Part shown: positions 51,716 through 58,883 of the stretch, in pieces
Position numbering within the stretch: position 1 is the stretch's first letter
How the letters are laid out: every line of letters begins with the position of its first letter
Source of the DNA: Pseudomonas viridiflava
Lineage (GTDB): Bacteria > Pseudomonadota > Gammaproteobacteria > Pseudomonadales > Pseudomonadaceae
Assembly: GCF_900591205.1 (NCBI RefSeq)
Contig: NZ_UUPU01000076.1
Location: 39,277-103,276 of the forward strand
Reading direction: 5' to 3'
DNA length: 64,000 nucleotides
Translations under genes and position numbers: made by a program
The notes under the pieces: generated by a model
Told to the model about the DNA's origin: nothing
Database searches by the model: none
The model's input: the letters and a program-made list of their open reading frames with translations, nothing else

Positions 51716-52165
51716 TCAGGAGTGTGTAGTGGGCTCCAGCAACTGCGCGCCCGGCCCATGCTTACCGAGCTGATCATCCTGGTTGCGCAGCGGGCAAGCC
51801 TCCAACGACAAACACCCGCAACCAATGCAGCCGCTGAGCTTGTCGCGCAGCAGCATCAGTTTATTGATGCGTTCATCCAGGTCTTCCCGCCACAACGCCG
51901 ACAACCGTTCCCAGTCTTGAGTGGTCGGCGTGCGGCCGTCCGGCAAGGTGTGCAACGCCTCGCCAATTGTCGCCAGCGGGATCCCCAAACGCTGTGCGAT
52001 TTTGATTACCACCACGCGCCGCAACACATCCCGTGGATAGCGCCGCTGGTTGCCGGCATTGCGATTGCTCTTGATCAGCCCTTTGGTTTCGTAGAAATGC
52101 AGGGCCGTAACCGCCACGCCGCTGCGCGCCGCGAGTTGGCCCACCGTGAGTTCCTTGTTGAGCAT
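51716..52165 (-). CDS. soxR: Redox-sensitive MerR-family activator SoxR
   Basis: A protein of 149 residues. The N-terminal MerR HTH reads LTVGQLAARSGVAVTALHFYETKGLI, a dimerisation helix follows, and the [2Fe-2S] motif CIGCGCLSLEAC has the exact C-x2-C-x-C-x5-C spacing. In pseudomonads SoxR responds to phenazines and other redox-active compounds rather than inducing a soxS. It is divergent from a small monooxygenase gene whose promoter carries a SoxR box, matching the PA2273-PA2274 arrangement. The start at MLNKELT is chosen by homology. Confidence 0.95.
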   Translation of the reverse strand: MLNKELTVGQLAARSGVAVTALHFYETKGLIKSNRNAGNQRRYPRDVLRRVVVIKIAQRLGIPLATIGEALHTLPDGRTPTTQDWERLSALWREDLDERINKLMLLRDKLSGCIGCGCLSLEACPLRNQDDQLGKHGPGAQLLEPTTHS

Positions 52166-52185
52166 AAAAAGCTCCGATTCAGTGC

Positions 52186-52216
52186 TTGACCTTGACTTAA
52201 CTAGAGGTTTTACCCT
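52186..52216 (+). promoter_or_regulatory. SoxR-controlled MerR-type promoter
   Basis: TTGACC and TACCCT are separated by 19 bases, the long spacer typical of MerR-family promoters. Inside lies the 18-base imperfect dyad CCTTGACTTAACTAGAGG (52190-52207), close to the enterobacterial SoxR box. It points to the monooxygenase gene 50 bases downstream. Confidence 0.85.
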
Positions 52217-52265
52217 GCTGGGCATCGAATCGCAAGATTCTGCCTACAGAGAAAGGGGAGTGTTC

Positions 52266-52631
52266 ATGCAGGTATCAGAGAAGAATCTCAGCTTCACTCA
52301 ATTGATCGAGTTTCAGATCGAGCCCCGGCAGCAGTTCGCCCTGGTGGCGGCCTTGTCCACCCAAAGCGAACGCCTGGCCCAGGGCCACGGCGGCTTTATC
52401 AATGCGAGTGTGCAGGTCAGCGAAGATGGGCGGCGGGTGCTCAATTACCTGCAATGGCGCTCCCGCGAGGATGGCGAGGCGGCCTTTAAATGCTTTGAGC
52501 ATGGCGAGGAAGATTTCTGGATGCTGATCCGCGCCCACCAGGCCACGGCCGTGACCTTCGGTTCGTTCCAGGTGCTGCGCAGTTTCGAGCGCAGCCATGA
52601 CAACGCGCTGCACTGCCGCCTAAATGGATAG
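52266..52631 (+). CDS. Antibiotic-biosynthesis-monooxygenase (ABM) family protein
   Basis: A protein of 121 residues with a ferredoxin-like ABM fold (FTQLIEFQIEPRQQFALVAALS; FINASVQVSEDGRRVLNYLQWRS). Family members are cofactor-free monooxygenases or haem-type enzymes acting on quinones and aromatic compounds. SoxR control suggests a role in handling redox-active metabolites. Its stop overlaps the end of the convergent sfnR-like gene by 12 bases. Confidence 0.82.
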   Translation: MQVSEKNLSFTQLIEFQIEPRQQFALVAALSTQSERLAQGHGGFINASVQVSEDGRRVLNYLQWRSREDGEAAFKCFEHGEEDFWMLIRAHQATAVTFGSFQVLRSFERSHDNALHCRLNG

Positions 52632-53723
52632 GTGCAGCATCCGTTCGCCTTGCACGTTTTCGCCGGGGCGGCGCTTGTTCACCGCCAGCTCGCCAATCTT
52701 GATCAGCCGGGTACGCGTGACGTTGCGGCTCAGGCCCAGCAGGTTGGCGGTGTGCACTTGGTTGTAATGGCTGAAGCGGTAGGCGGCGCGCAATAAGGCA
52801 TCTTCGACCTTTTCATGCAGGGCGCCGGCCTGCTCCTCGAACAGCTTTTGAAAGGCCCGTGCAAGCAATGCCTCGGCGCTGTTGTCGGTGCCGTGCTGGC
52901 TGTCGTCCTGACGCTCGATGCGCATGTTCGACAGGCGCAAATCATCGCGCTCGATCACGCCGTTACGGCAGATCAGCAGGGTGTGGTGAATCACGTTTTC
53001 CAGCTCACGGATGTTGCCCGGCCAGCTGTAGCTCTTGAGCTTGTGTTCGGCCTCGCGGCTGATAGTGATCGCGCCGTAGCCGAGGCGCTGGCTGTAGGCT
53101 TCGATAAAATGCCGGGTCAGCGGCAGGATGTCGCCAGGGCGCTCGCGCAGTGGGCTGAGTTCCAGGCTGACCACATCGAGGCGGTAGTAGAGGTCCTCGC
53201 GGAAATGCCCGGCGTTGATGGCTTTTTCCAATTGCACGTTGGTCGCGGCCAATACCCGCACATCAATCGCAATGCTCTTGCGCGAGCCCAGGCGCACCAC
53301 TTCGCGTTCCTGTAGTACGCGCAGCAATTTGACCTGGATGGCCATCGGCAGATCGCCGATCTCATCCAGGAACAAAGTGCCGCCGTCGGCCTCCTCGAAC
53401 CAGCCCGCCTTGGCGCTGAGGGCACCGGTGAACGCGCCTTTTTCATGGCCGAACAGCTCGGCTTCGACCAGGGATTCGGAGAACGCCCCGCAGTTCACCG
53501 CCACGAACGGGCGGTTGCGCCGGGCGCTGAGGTTATGAATGTGGCGTGCCACCAGCTCTTTACCGGTGCCGGTCTCGCCGATGATCAGCACGCTGGCTTC
53601 GCTCGGCGCCACTTGCTGGATGTGGTCGAGCAGCGCCTGGGATTTCGGGTCTTCGAAGACCTGGGCCGTGGCGCGGATCGAGGTCGCAAGGGCGGGCGAG
53701 GGCGGTAAGGTTAAAAGCTGCAT
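52620..53723 (-). CDS. sfnR: Sigma-54-dependent activator, SfnR-type
   Basis: A protein of 367 residues with a short N-terminus and no receiver or sensor domain. The AAA+ domain (about 25-260) has Walker A GETGTGKE, the sigma-54 contact GAFTGA and Walker B GGTLFLDEIGD. A Fis-type HTH sits at the C-terminus (HTANLLGLSRNVTRTRLIKIG). SfnR proteins activate sulfone and sulfonate genes under sulfate limitation. It is the last gene of msuEDC-sfnR, 11 bases after msuC. A sigma-54 promoter and upstream palindrome in front of msuE suggest feedback activation. Confidence 0.9.
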   Translation of the reverse strand: MQLLTLPPSPALATSIRATAQVFEDPKSQALLDHIQQVAPSEASVLIIGETGTGKELVARHIHNLSARRNRPFVAVNCGAFSESLVEAELFGHEKGAFTGALSAKAGWFEEADGGTLFLDEIGDLPMAIQVKLLRVLQEREVVRLGSRKSIAIDVRVLAATNVQLEKAINAGHFREDLYYRLDVVSLELSPLRERPGDILPLTRHFIEAYSQRLGYGAITISREAEHKLKSYSWPGNIRELENVIHHTLLICRNGVIERDDLRLSNMRIERQDDSQHGTDNSAEALLARAFQKLFEEQAGALHEKVEDALLRAAYRFSHYNQVHTANLLGLSRNVTRTRLIKIGELAVNKRRPGENVQGERMLHLSI

Positions 53724-53734
53724 GGGCACCTCTC

Positions 53735-54922
53735 TCAGGAGTAGAACGTCGGGATCGGCAGGGACTGGTTCAACGCCCAGTCCCCCAGTTCGTGGAGTTT
53801 GTAGTCCACCGGGTCGTGCAGGGTTTGCGTGCGCAGGTTGCGCCAATGGCGATCCAGGCGCAGCGACGCATGGGTTGAGCGTGCGCCGGTGACTTCAAAC
53901 AAACGGCTGCACAGGTCCAGGCCCTGGCGGGTGGCGGCAACCTTGGCGGTGGCGATGGCGATGGCCAGTTGGCCGCGCTCGTTTTCGCTGAGGTTGGGGC
54001 CTTTTGCCCACGCCTGGTCGAGCAGCTCGGCGGCGCGTTCCACCAGCAGGCGCACGCCTTCCAGCGCAACCCAGAACTCGCCGTAGTGATGCAGCACGTA
54101 CGGGTCCTCGCGCACCTCGATGGCCGAGGATTTGTGCCAGGATCGGGTCTCGGTCAGGGTGTAGTTGCGCGCTTCTTCGAAGGCGCCTTCGGCAATGCCG
54201 AGGAACATGTGCGTGAAGGTCAGTTGAGCGATCAACGGGCGCAGGCAGGCGAACGGCGTGCTCAGCGGGCCCGGGTCGAGCAGCAATTCCGACTCCTCGA
54301 CACGCACTCGCTCGAAGCTGGCGCTGCCGCTGTCGGTCTGGCGCTGGCCGATGTTGTTCCAGTCGTTGTGCAAGGTGATGCCAGTGCGCCCACTGGGGAT
54401 GGCCGCGATCAGCAGCTTGCCGCCGGCGCTTTCATCCACCGCCGAGGCGATCAGCATTTCCGAGTCGCTGGCGCCGGAGCAGAAGCTCTTCTTGCCGGAG
54501 AACTCGCGCCAGCCGCCGAAGTCCTTGACCACGGTGCGCGTGTCCAGCGGGTTGAGGGCGTTGCCCCAGAACCAGTTTTTGCGTGCGGTCTGTTCGAACC
54601 AGGGTTGCCATTGGTCCGGGCGCGCAAACAGGCGCACGGTGGCGAGCATCAAGTGATGAAAACCGAAGACGTGGGCGATGGAGCTGTCGACCTTGGCAAA
54701 TTCGCGCACGATACCCAGGGTGTCGCTCCAGCGTGCGCCGAGGCCGCCGTACTGGGTGGGAATGCTCAGGGCCAGCAGGCCGCTGTGGCGCAGCGCGTCA
54801 CGTTCGGTTTTCGGGGTGCCACCGCGCTCATCGCGTTCGACGGCGGTAAGCGCGAATTCGGCGGCCAGCAGTTTGGCGGTCTGCAGAGGGGAGGGCAGGA
54901 CGCTGTGGGGTTTGGCTGTCAC
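53735..54922 (-). CDS. msuC: Flavin-dependent monooxygenase MsuC (acyl-CoA dehydrogenase fold)
   Basis: A protein of 395 residues with the acyl-CoA dehydrogenase fold of the SfnB/SfnC/MsuC sulfur-acquisition group. It lacks the usual catalytic-base VEG motif; helical segments such as FTHMFLGIAEGAFEEARNY are kept. MsuC is reported to oxidise methanesulfinate to methanesulfonate using reduced FMN. GTG start with GAGGAA upstream. A REPIN separates it from msuD, unlike the tight msuD-msuE junction. Confidence 0.86.
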   Translation of the reverse strand: MTAKPHSVLPSPLQTAKLLAAEFALTAVERDERGGTPKTERDALRHSGLLALSIPTQYGGLGARWSDTLGIVREFAKVDSSIAHVFGFHHLMLATVRLFARPDQWQPWFEQTARKNWFWGNALNPLDTRTVVKDFGGWREFSGKKSFCSGASDSEMLIASAVDESAGGKLLIAAIPSGRTGITLHNDWNNIGQRQTDSGSASFERVRVEESELLLDPGPLSTPFACLRPLIAQLTFTHMFLGIAEGAFEEARNYTLTETRSWHKSSAIEVREDPYVLHHYGEFWVALEGVRLLVERAAELLDQAWAKGPNLSENERGQLAIAIATAKVAATRQGLDLCSRLFEVTGARSTHASLRLDRHWRNLRTQTLHDPVDYKLHELGDWALNQSLPIPTFYS

Positions 54923-54961
54923 GCGGGGTTCCTCAATGTCTAGTTGGCAATGAAGGCTGAA

Positions 54962-55052
54962 TGTGGGAGCGGGCTTGCTCGCGAAGGCGTCAGTTCAGCC
55001 AATTGGCTTGTCGCCTGACCCACTGCTTTCGCGGGCAAGCCCGCTCCCACAT
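54962..55052. repeat. REPIN-like element inside the msu operon
   Basis: Inverted arms GTGGGAGCGGGCTTGCTCGCGAA / TTTCGCGGGCAAGCCCGCTCCCAC lie in the 149-base gap between msuD and msuC. In mRNA it should protect msuED from 3' decay or reduce downstream expression. Confidence 0.8.
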
Positions 55053-55071
55053 AAAGCCGATCTCACTGCAC

Positions 55072-56214
55072 TCAGGCCTTTGTCGTCGGCAGTACATCGT
55101 TGGCAATCATTTCGCCAAACGGGCCAGTGAGGTTGGTGATGCCGCGCCCGGCAAGGCTGGCGTAGGGTTCCGGCAGCAACGGGAACACCAGTTCGGCAAA
55201 GCGATAGGCTTCTTCAAGGTGCGGGTAGCCGGAGAAGATGAAGCTCTCTATCCCCAGGTCCGCGTATTCCTTGATGCGCTCGGCCACTTGCTGCGGGTTG
55301 CCCACCAGCGCGGTGCCGGCACCGCCGCGCACCAGGCCGACACCGGCCCACAGGTTGGGGGCGATTTCCAGGTTGTCGCGGCGCCCGTCGTGCAAGGCGG
55401 CCATGCGGCGCTGGCCTTCGGAGTCAAAGCGCGAGAAGGATTTTTGCGCGGCGGCGATGGTTTCGTCGCTGATGTGCTCGATCAGTTTGTCGGCGGCTTT
55501 CCAGGCGTCTTCTTCGGTTTCGCGCACGATCACATGCAGGCGGATGCCGAACTTCACGGTACGCCCGTGGCGGGCGGCGCGTTCGCGTACATCCGCAAGC
55601 TTTTCGGCGACGGCGGCCGGCGGCTCGCCCCACGTCAGGTACACGTCCACCTGTTCGGCGGCGAGGTCGTGTGCGGCGTCGGAGGAACCGCCGAAGTACA
55701 GCGGCGGATAAGGCTTCTGTACGGGTGGGTAAAGCGCCTTGGCGTTTTGCACCCGCAGGTGTTTGCCTTCGAAATCTACGGATTCGCCCTGCAACACTCG
55801 GCGCCAGATGCGCAGGAACTCGTCGGAGACTTCATAGCGTTCGCTGTGGTCGAGGAAACTGCCATCACCGCGGTTTTCATCCGGGTCGCCACCGGTGACC
55901 ACGTTGATCAGCAAGCGGCCATTGGACAGGCGATCCAGGGTGGCCGCCATGCGTGCGGAGACGGTGGGCGAAATAATCCCCGGACGAATCGCCACCAGGT
56001 AACGCAGGCGCTCGGTGAGCGGCACCAGCGCCGAGGCGATCACCCAGGAGTCTTCGCACGAGCGCCCGGTAGGAATCAGCACGCCGAAGTAGCCCAGGTT
56101 GTCAGCCGCCTGGGCGACTTGTTTCAGGTAGTTGAGGGTGACCGGCCGTGCACCCTGGGTGGTGCCCAGGTAGTGGCCGTCGCCATGCGTCGGCAGAAAC
56201 CAGAAAACATCCAT
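55072..56214 (-). CDS. msuD: FMNH2-dependent methanesulfonate/alkanesulfonate monooxygenase MsuD
   Basis: A TIM-barrel luciferase-family protein of 380 residues, very close to SsuD (381 aa): DVFWFLPTHGDGHYLGTTQGAR, then the GGDPDENRGDG loop and LYFGGSSDAAHDLAAEQVD. MsuD cleaves methanesulfonate to formaldehyde and sulfite with O2 and FMNH2. It lies nine bases after msuE. SsuD and MsuD cannot be told apart by eye; the neighbours msuE, msuC and sfnR favour MsuD. Confidence 0.88.
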   Translation of the reverse strand: MDVFWFLPTHGDGHYLGTTQGARPVTLNYLKQVAQAADNLGYFGVLIPTGRSCEDSWVIASALVPLTERLRYLVAIRPGIISPTVSARMAATLDRLSNGRLLINVVTGGDPDENRGDGSFLDHSERYEVSDEFLRIWRRVLQGESVDFEGKHLRVQNAKALYPPVQKPYPPLYFGGSSDAAHDLAAEQVDVYLTWGEPPAAVAEKLADVRERAARHGRTVKFGIRLHVIVRETEEDAWKAADKLIEHISDETIAAAQKSFSRFDSEGQRRMAALHDGRRDNLEIAPNLWAGVGLVRGGAGTALVGNPQQVAERIKEYADLGIESFIFSGYPHLEEAYRFAELVFPLLPEPYASLAGRGITNLTGPFGEMIANDVLPTTKA

Positions 56215-56223
56215 GACAAATCC

Positions 56224-56787
56224 TTAAGCGATTTTCAGCAGAGAGGGGGCGTGCGCGGCAAACAAAGGTGCCGCGCGTTCTGCCGCCAGTTGAATACGGG
56301 CTTTCAATAACTCACTGGTTATTTGGTAGTCGGTGAAGTCGGCCTCGGTGGCGTAAACACCGATCGGCAACGTCAATGCCTGGAAGAAACTGAACAGTGG
56401 GCGCAGTTGGTGATCGAGGACCAGCGCGTGGCGTTCACTGCCGCCGGTGGCTGCGAGCAATACCGGTGTGTTGATCAGCGCGTTGAGGCCGACCAGGTCG
56501 AACAGATGCTTGAGCAGGCCAGGGTAGGAGCCGCGATAGACCGGCGCAGCGACGATCAGCAGGTCCGCCTGTTCAATGGCCACCAGTTGCGCTTCGACCT
56601 CGGCGGGTAACTCATCGCGTGACAGTGCGCCGCCCAATGGCCGGGCGATGTCGCCCAGTTCGATCAGGGTGGACTGGATCGGCAGCAAGCTGGCCAGCTC
56701 GGCCAGCAGGGCCTGGGTCAGCACGAGGGTACGGGACGGGCGCCAGGTTCCGCCGGAGAGGGCAACGACATTCAGTGGACGGGTCAT
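56224..56787 (-). CDS. msuE: NAD(P)H-dependent FMN reductase MsuE
   Basis: A flavodoxin-fold reductase of 187 residues: VVALSGGTWRPSRT (phosphate loop), the VAAPVYRGSYPGLLKHLFDLV dimer region and ATGGSERHALVLDHQLRP. It supplies FMNH2 to MsuD and MsuC. It is the first gene of the operon. AAGGAAC lies before the ATG at 56787, and the sigma-54 promoter is about 50 bases upstream. Confidence 0.9.
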   Translation of the reverse strand: MTRPLNVVALSGGTWRPSRTLVLTQALLAELASLLPIQSTLIELGDIARPLGGALSRDELPAEVEAQLVAIEQADLLIVAAPVYRGSYPGLLKHLFDLVGLNALINTPVLLAATGGSERHALVLDHQLRPLFSFFQALTLPIGVYATEADFTDYQITSELLKARIQLAAERAAPLFAAHAPSLLKIA

Positions 56788-56839
56788 GAACAGTTCCTTT
56801 TTCAACAGGGGTTCTTAGCAGGTGTGGTGCAACGTGCTG

Positions 56840-56856
56840 AGCAAGAGCTGTACCAA
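56840..56856 (-). promoter_or_regulatory. Sigma-54 promoter of msuEDC-sfnR
   Basis: On the minus strand TTGGTACAGCTCTTGCT fits the sigma-54 consensus YTGGYACRNNNNTTGCW at every defined position, with GG-N10-GC spacing. The expected start lies about 40 bases before the msuE ATG. Confidence 0.85.
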
Positions 56857-56937
56857 CGGCTGCAGCCCTTGATTGGCGGGGGCTGCCGCAGCATTGCTGA
56901 AAATCCGGTGTTGCCTGACTGGTGATTTGTTGAATGA

Positions 56938-56955
56938 CTGTTGCTTGGGCAACAG
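56938..56955. promoter_or_regulatory. Candidate upstream activator site for SfnR
   Basis: CTGTTGCTTGGGCAACAG has perfect seven-base arms around four bases. It is centred about 120 bases upstream of the predicted sigma-54 start, the usual distance for enhancer-binding activators. A degenerate second copy follows at 56953-56970. Confidence 0.7.
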
Positions 56956-56970
56956 TTGCGTGGCGAACAG

Positions 56971-57185
56971 TACCGGTCAGCTGAGGAGCCAGTTATAGAG
57001 GGTTACATTTATTCCGTAAATGAACGTATTTCCATATTTATAGATCATAAGTGAATATAAAGAGCCGACTATCGCAGGTGTCTCGATAGTTGATAGCAAC
57101 TATCAAGGCAGGTGATTTTTCACTGCGAAGGGGCGGGAGTAGCCTGTGTTCATTGACTTGAACCCTACTTCGCAGAGCCTTCGCC
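56971..57185. other. AT-rich intergenic region upstream of a lipoprotein gene
   Basis: No gene. Contains the perfect inverted repeat GATAGTTG-ATAG-CAACTATC at 57085-57104. A further overlapping pair, CTATCG / CGATAG, is at 57069-57089. The regulator of these ATAG/CTAT sites is unknown; a LysR-type factor is possible. Confidence 0.45.
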
Positions 57186-57455
57186 ATGAACCGATTTCTC
57201 GTTGTTTGCTTATTGATCGTTACTGCTGTGCTTGCCGGATGTGCAACTCATCCCTCTCCTGAATTGCGCCCCTACACGGCAGAAGAAACCAAACAGTTGG
57301 CCCTGGAGGCACTGAGTCGCCGCGGCTTGTCGTTTGATGAATACCAACAGCAGCGCGCCGCACTGACCGGCCAGCCACAGAAGCCGTTTGGCTTTGATCG
57401 CCAGGGCGAAATGAATGCCGAGCGCAGCGTGATGTTGCATGGTCGCCCCAGTTGA
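57186..57455 (+). CDS. Small lipoprotein (hypothetical)
   Basis: A protein of 89 residues with a lipoprotein signal (MNRFLVVCLLIVTAVLAGC; lipobox LAGC). The mature part is polar and helical (YTAEETKQLALEALSRRGLSFDEYQQQ). No known domain is recognised. It is monocistronic, flanked by an inverted-repeat region upstream and a strong terminator downstream. Confidence 0.78.
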   Translation: MNRFLVVCLLIVTAVLAGCATHPSPELRPYTAEETKQLALEALSRRGLSFDEYQQQRAALTGQPQKPFGFDRQGEMNAERSVMLHGRPS

Positions 57456-57471
57456 GCCGGCGCCCAGCGGC

Positions 57472-57514
57472 AAAAAGCCCGAGGATTCCCTTAAGGAACC
57501 TCGGGCTTTTTGTT
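57472..57514 (+). terminator. Intrinsic terminator of the lipoprotein gene
   Basis: AAAAAGCCCGAGG / CCTCGGGCTTTTT arms with a small internal TTCC/GGAA stem. It is nearly symmetric and so could act in both directions. Confidence 0.92.
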
Positions 57515-57594
57515 TTCCATGGGGTGACTTCAGCCTGTTAAGCTCAATTTCAGGAGCGTTCCTACGCACATTTAAATAAAGTGGTCCTTCTTTA

Positions 57595-57696
57595 ATGGCA
57601 TTCGATCCGGTAAATCTGACGACCTCTGTTCCGGCCGATGCCCCTGAGACACTGTTCTCGGGAACCTGCTCTGCGAGTCTTAACTGTCATGAATAA
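57595..57696 (+). CDS. Possible 33-residue leader ORF ahead of a cysteine desulfurase
   Basis: An ATG-started frame ending in SGTCSASLNCHE, with two Cys near its end. Its TAA overlaps the start codon region of the downstream gene (ATGAATAA). The ribosome-binding site is weak (AAAGTGG), and no homologue is recognised. It may be chance or a translationally coupled leader. Confidence 0.25.
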   Translation: MAFDPVNLTTSVPADAPETLFSGTCSASLNCHE

Positions 57697-58855
57697 ACGT
57701 CCGCTGTACTTCGACTACGCCGCCACCACCCCGGTGGATGAGCGGGTCATCCAGGTGATGGTCGAGTGTCTGGGCTTCAACGCCAATTTCGGTAACCCCG
57801 CGTCCAGCTCCCACGCGTTCGGCCAAGCGGCCCGGCAAACGGTCGAGCAGGCGCGTCGCCAGGTCGCCGAGCTGGTCGGTGCCGGCCCTGAGCAAATCGT
57901 CTGGACCTCCGGTGCCACTGAATCCAACAACCTGGCCATCAAGGGCGTGTTCCAGGCGCGGGGTGTGGCGGGTGGGCATATCATCACCAGCCAGATCGAA
58001 CACAAGGCCACGCTGGACACCGCACGGCAGTTGCAGGAAGCCGGTGTGGCGGTGACTTACCTGGTGCCGGATGCGGATGGCTTGATCAGCGCCGAGGCGG
58101 TGAGCGAAGCCTTGCGTGAAGACACTTTCCTGGTGTCGCTGATGCTGGTGAATAACGAGCTGGGCACCCTGAATGACATTCCGGCCATCGGTGCCCGTGT
58201 ACGTGAACAAGGTGCGTTGCTGCACGTGGATGCGGCTCAGGGCGCGGGCAAGGTGGCGATTGACCTGGCGCAATGGCCGGTGGATTTGATGTCGTTTTCC
58301 GCCCACAAACTGTATGGCCCCAAGGGCATCGGCGCGCTGTACGTCGGGCCACGGGCGCAGCAGAAAGTGTTGGCGCAGATTCACGGTGGTGGCCATGAAG
58401 GCGGCTTGCGCTCCGGCACCCTGGCCACCCACCAGATCGCGGGTATGGGCACGGCGTTCGCCCTGGCGGCAGCGGCTTTTAATGAAGAAAAGGCAGTGAT
58501 CGTGGCGTTGCGTCAGCGGCTGCTGAACCAGCTGGAGGCGGTAGCCGGTGTGCGCCTCAATGGCAGCCCGAGCCAACGCATCCCCCACACCCTCAGCCTC
58601 ACGTTTGGCGAGGGCGAATTCAACGCCGCCGCGCTGAGCGCAGGCATCGCGTTTTCCGCGACCTCGGCCTGCAACTCGGCCAGCAATGCGCCGTCCCACG
58701 TGCTGCTCGCGTTGGGCCATGATGCGCGTAGCGCCGGCCGCACGATTCGCCTGAGCCTGGGCCGGTTTACCACCGAACAGGACATCGACCAGGCGGTGCA
58801 GTTGATCAAGGCCGCCCTCGCCAGTGCCCCCGCGTTCTGGGCGAGCAACACATAA
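57689..58855 (+). CDS. Cysteine desulfurase family protein (IscS/NifS-like)
   Basis: A PLP enzyme of 388 residues with the class V aminotransferase fold: LYFDYAATTPVDERV at the start, ATESNNLAIKG, HVDAAQGAGK and the PLP lysine in SFSAHKLYGPKGIGALYV. The mobile-loop Cys is likely the one in SATSACNSAS. It releases sulfane sulfur from cysteine for Fe-S or thio-cofactor synthesis. It is not in an isc operon, so it is an extra paralogue. It is followed after 28 bases by an aminopeptidase P gene. Confidence 0.88.
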   Translation: MNKRPLYFDYAATTPVDERVIQVMVECLGFNANFGNPASSSHAFGQAARQTVEQARRQVAELVGAGPEQIVWTSGATESNNLAIKGVFQARGVAGGHIITSQIEHKATLDTARQLQEAGVAVTYLVPDADGLISAEAVSEALREDTFLVSLMLVNNELGTLNDIPAIGARVREQGALLHVDAAQGAGKVAIDLAQWPVDLMSFSAHKLYGPKGIGALYVGPRAQQKVLAQIHGGGHEGGLRSGTLATHQIAGMGTAFALAAAAFNEEKAVIVALRQRLLNQLEAVAGVRLNGSPSQRIPHTLSLTFGEGEFNAAALSAGIAFSATSACNSASNAPSHVLLALGHDARSAGRTIRLSLGRFTTEQDIDQAVQLIKAALASAPAFWASNT

Positions 58856-58883
58856 TAATTATTTGTGATTAGCAGGAGACACA

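Noticed and set aside
112..55052. The repeated GGCTTGC-type palindromes as a CRISPR array or insertion sequence
   Set aside because: They are dispersed, lie between genes, have no regular spacing or spacers and no transposase nearby; they fit REP/REPIN elements.
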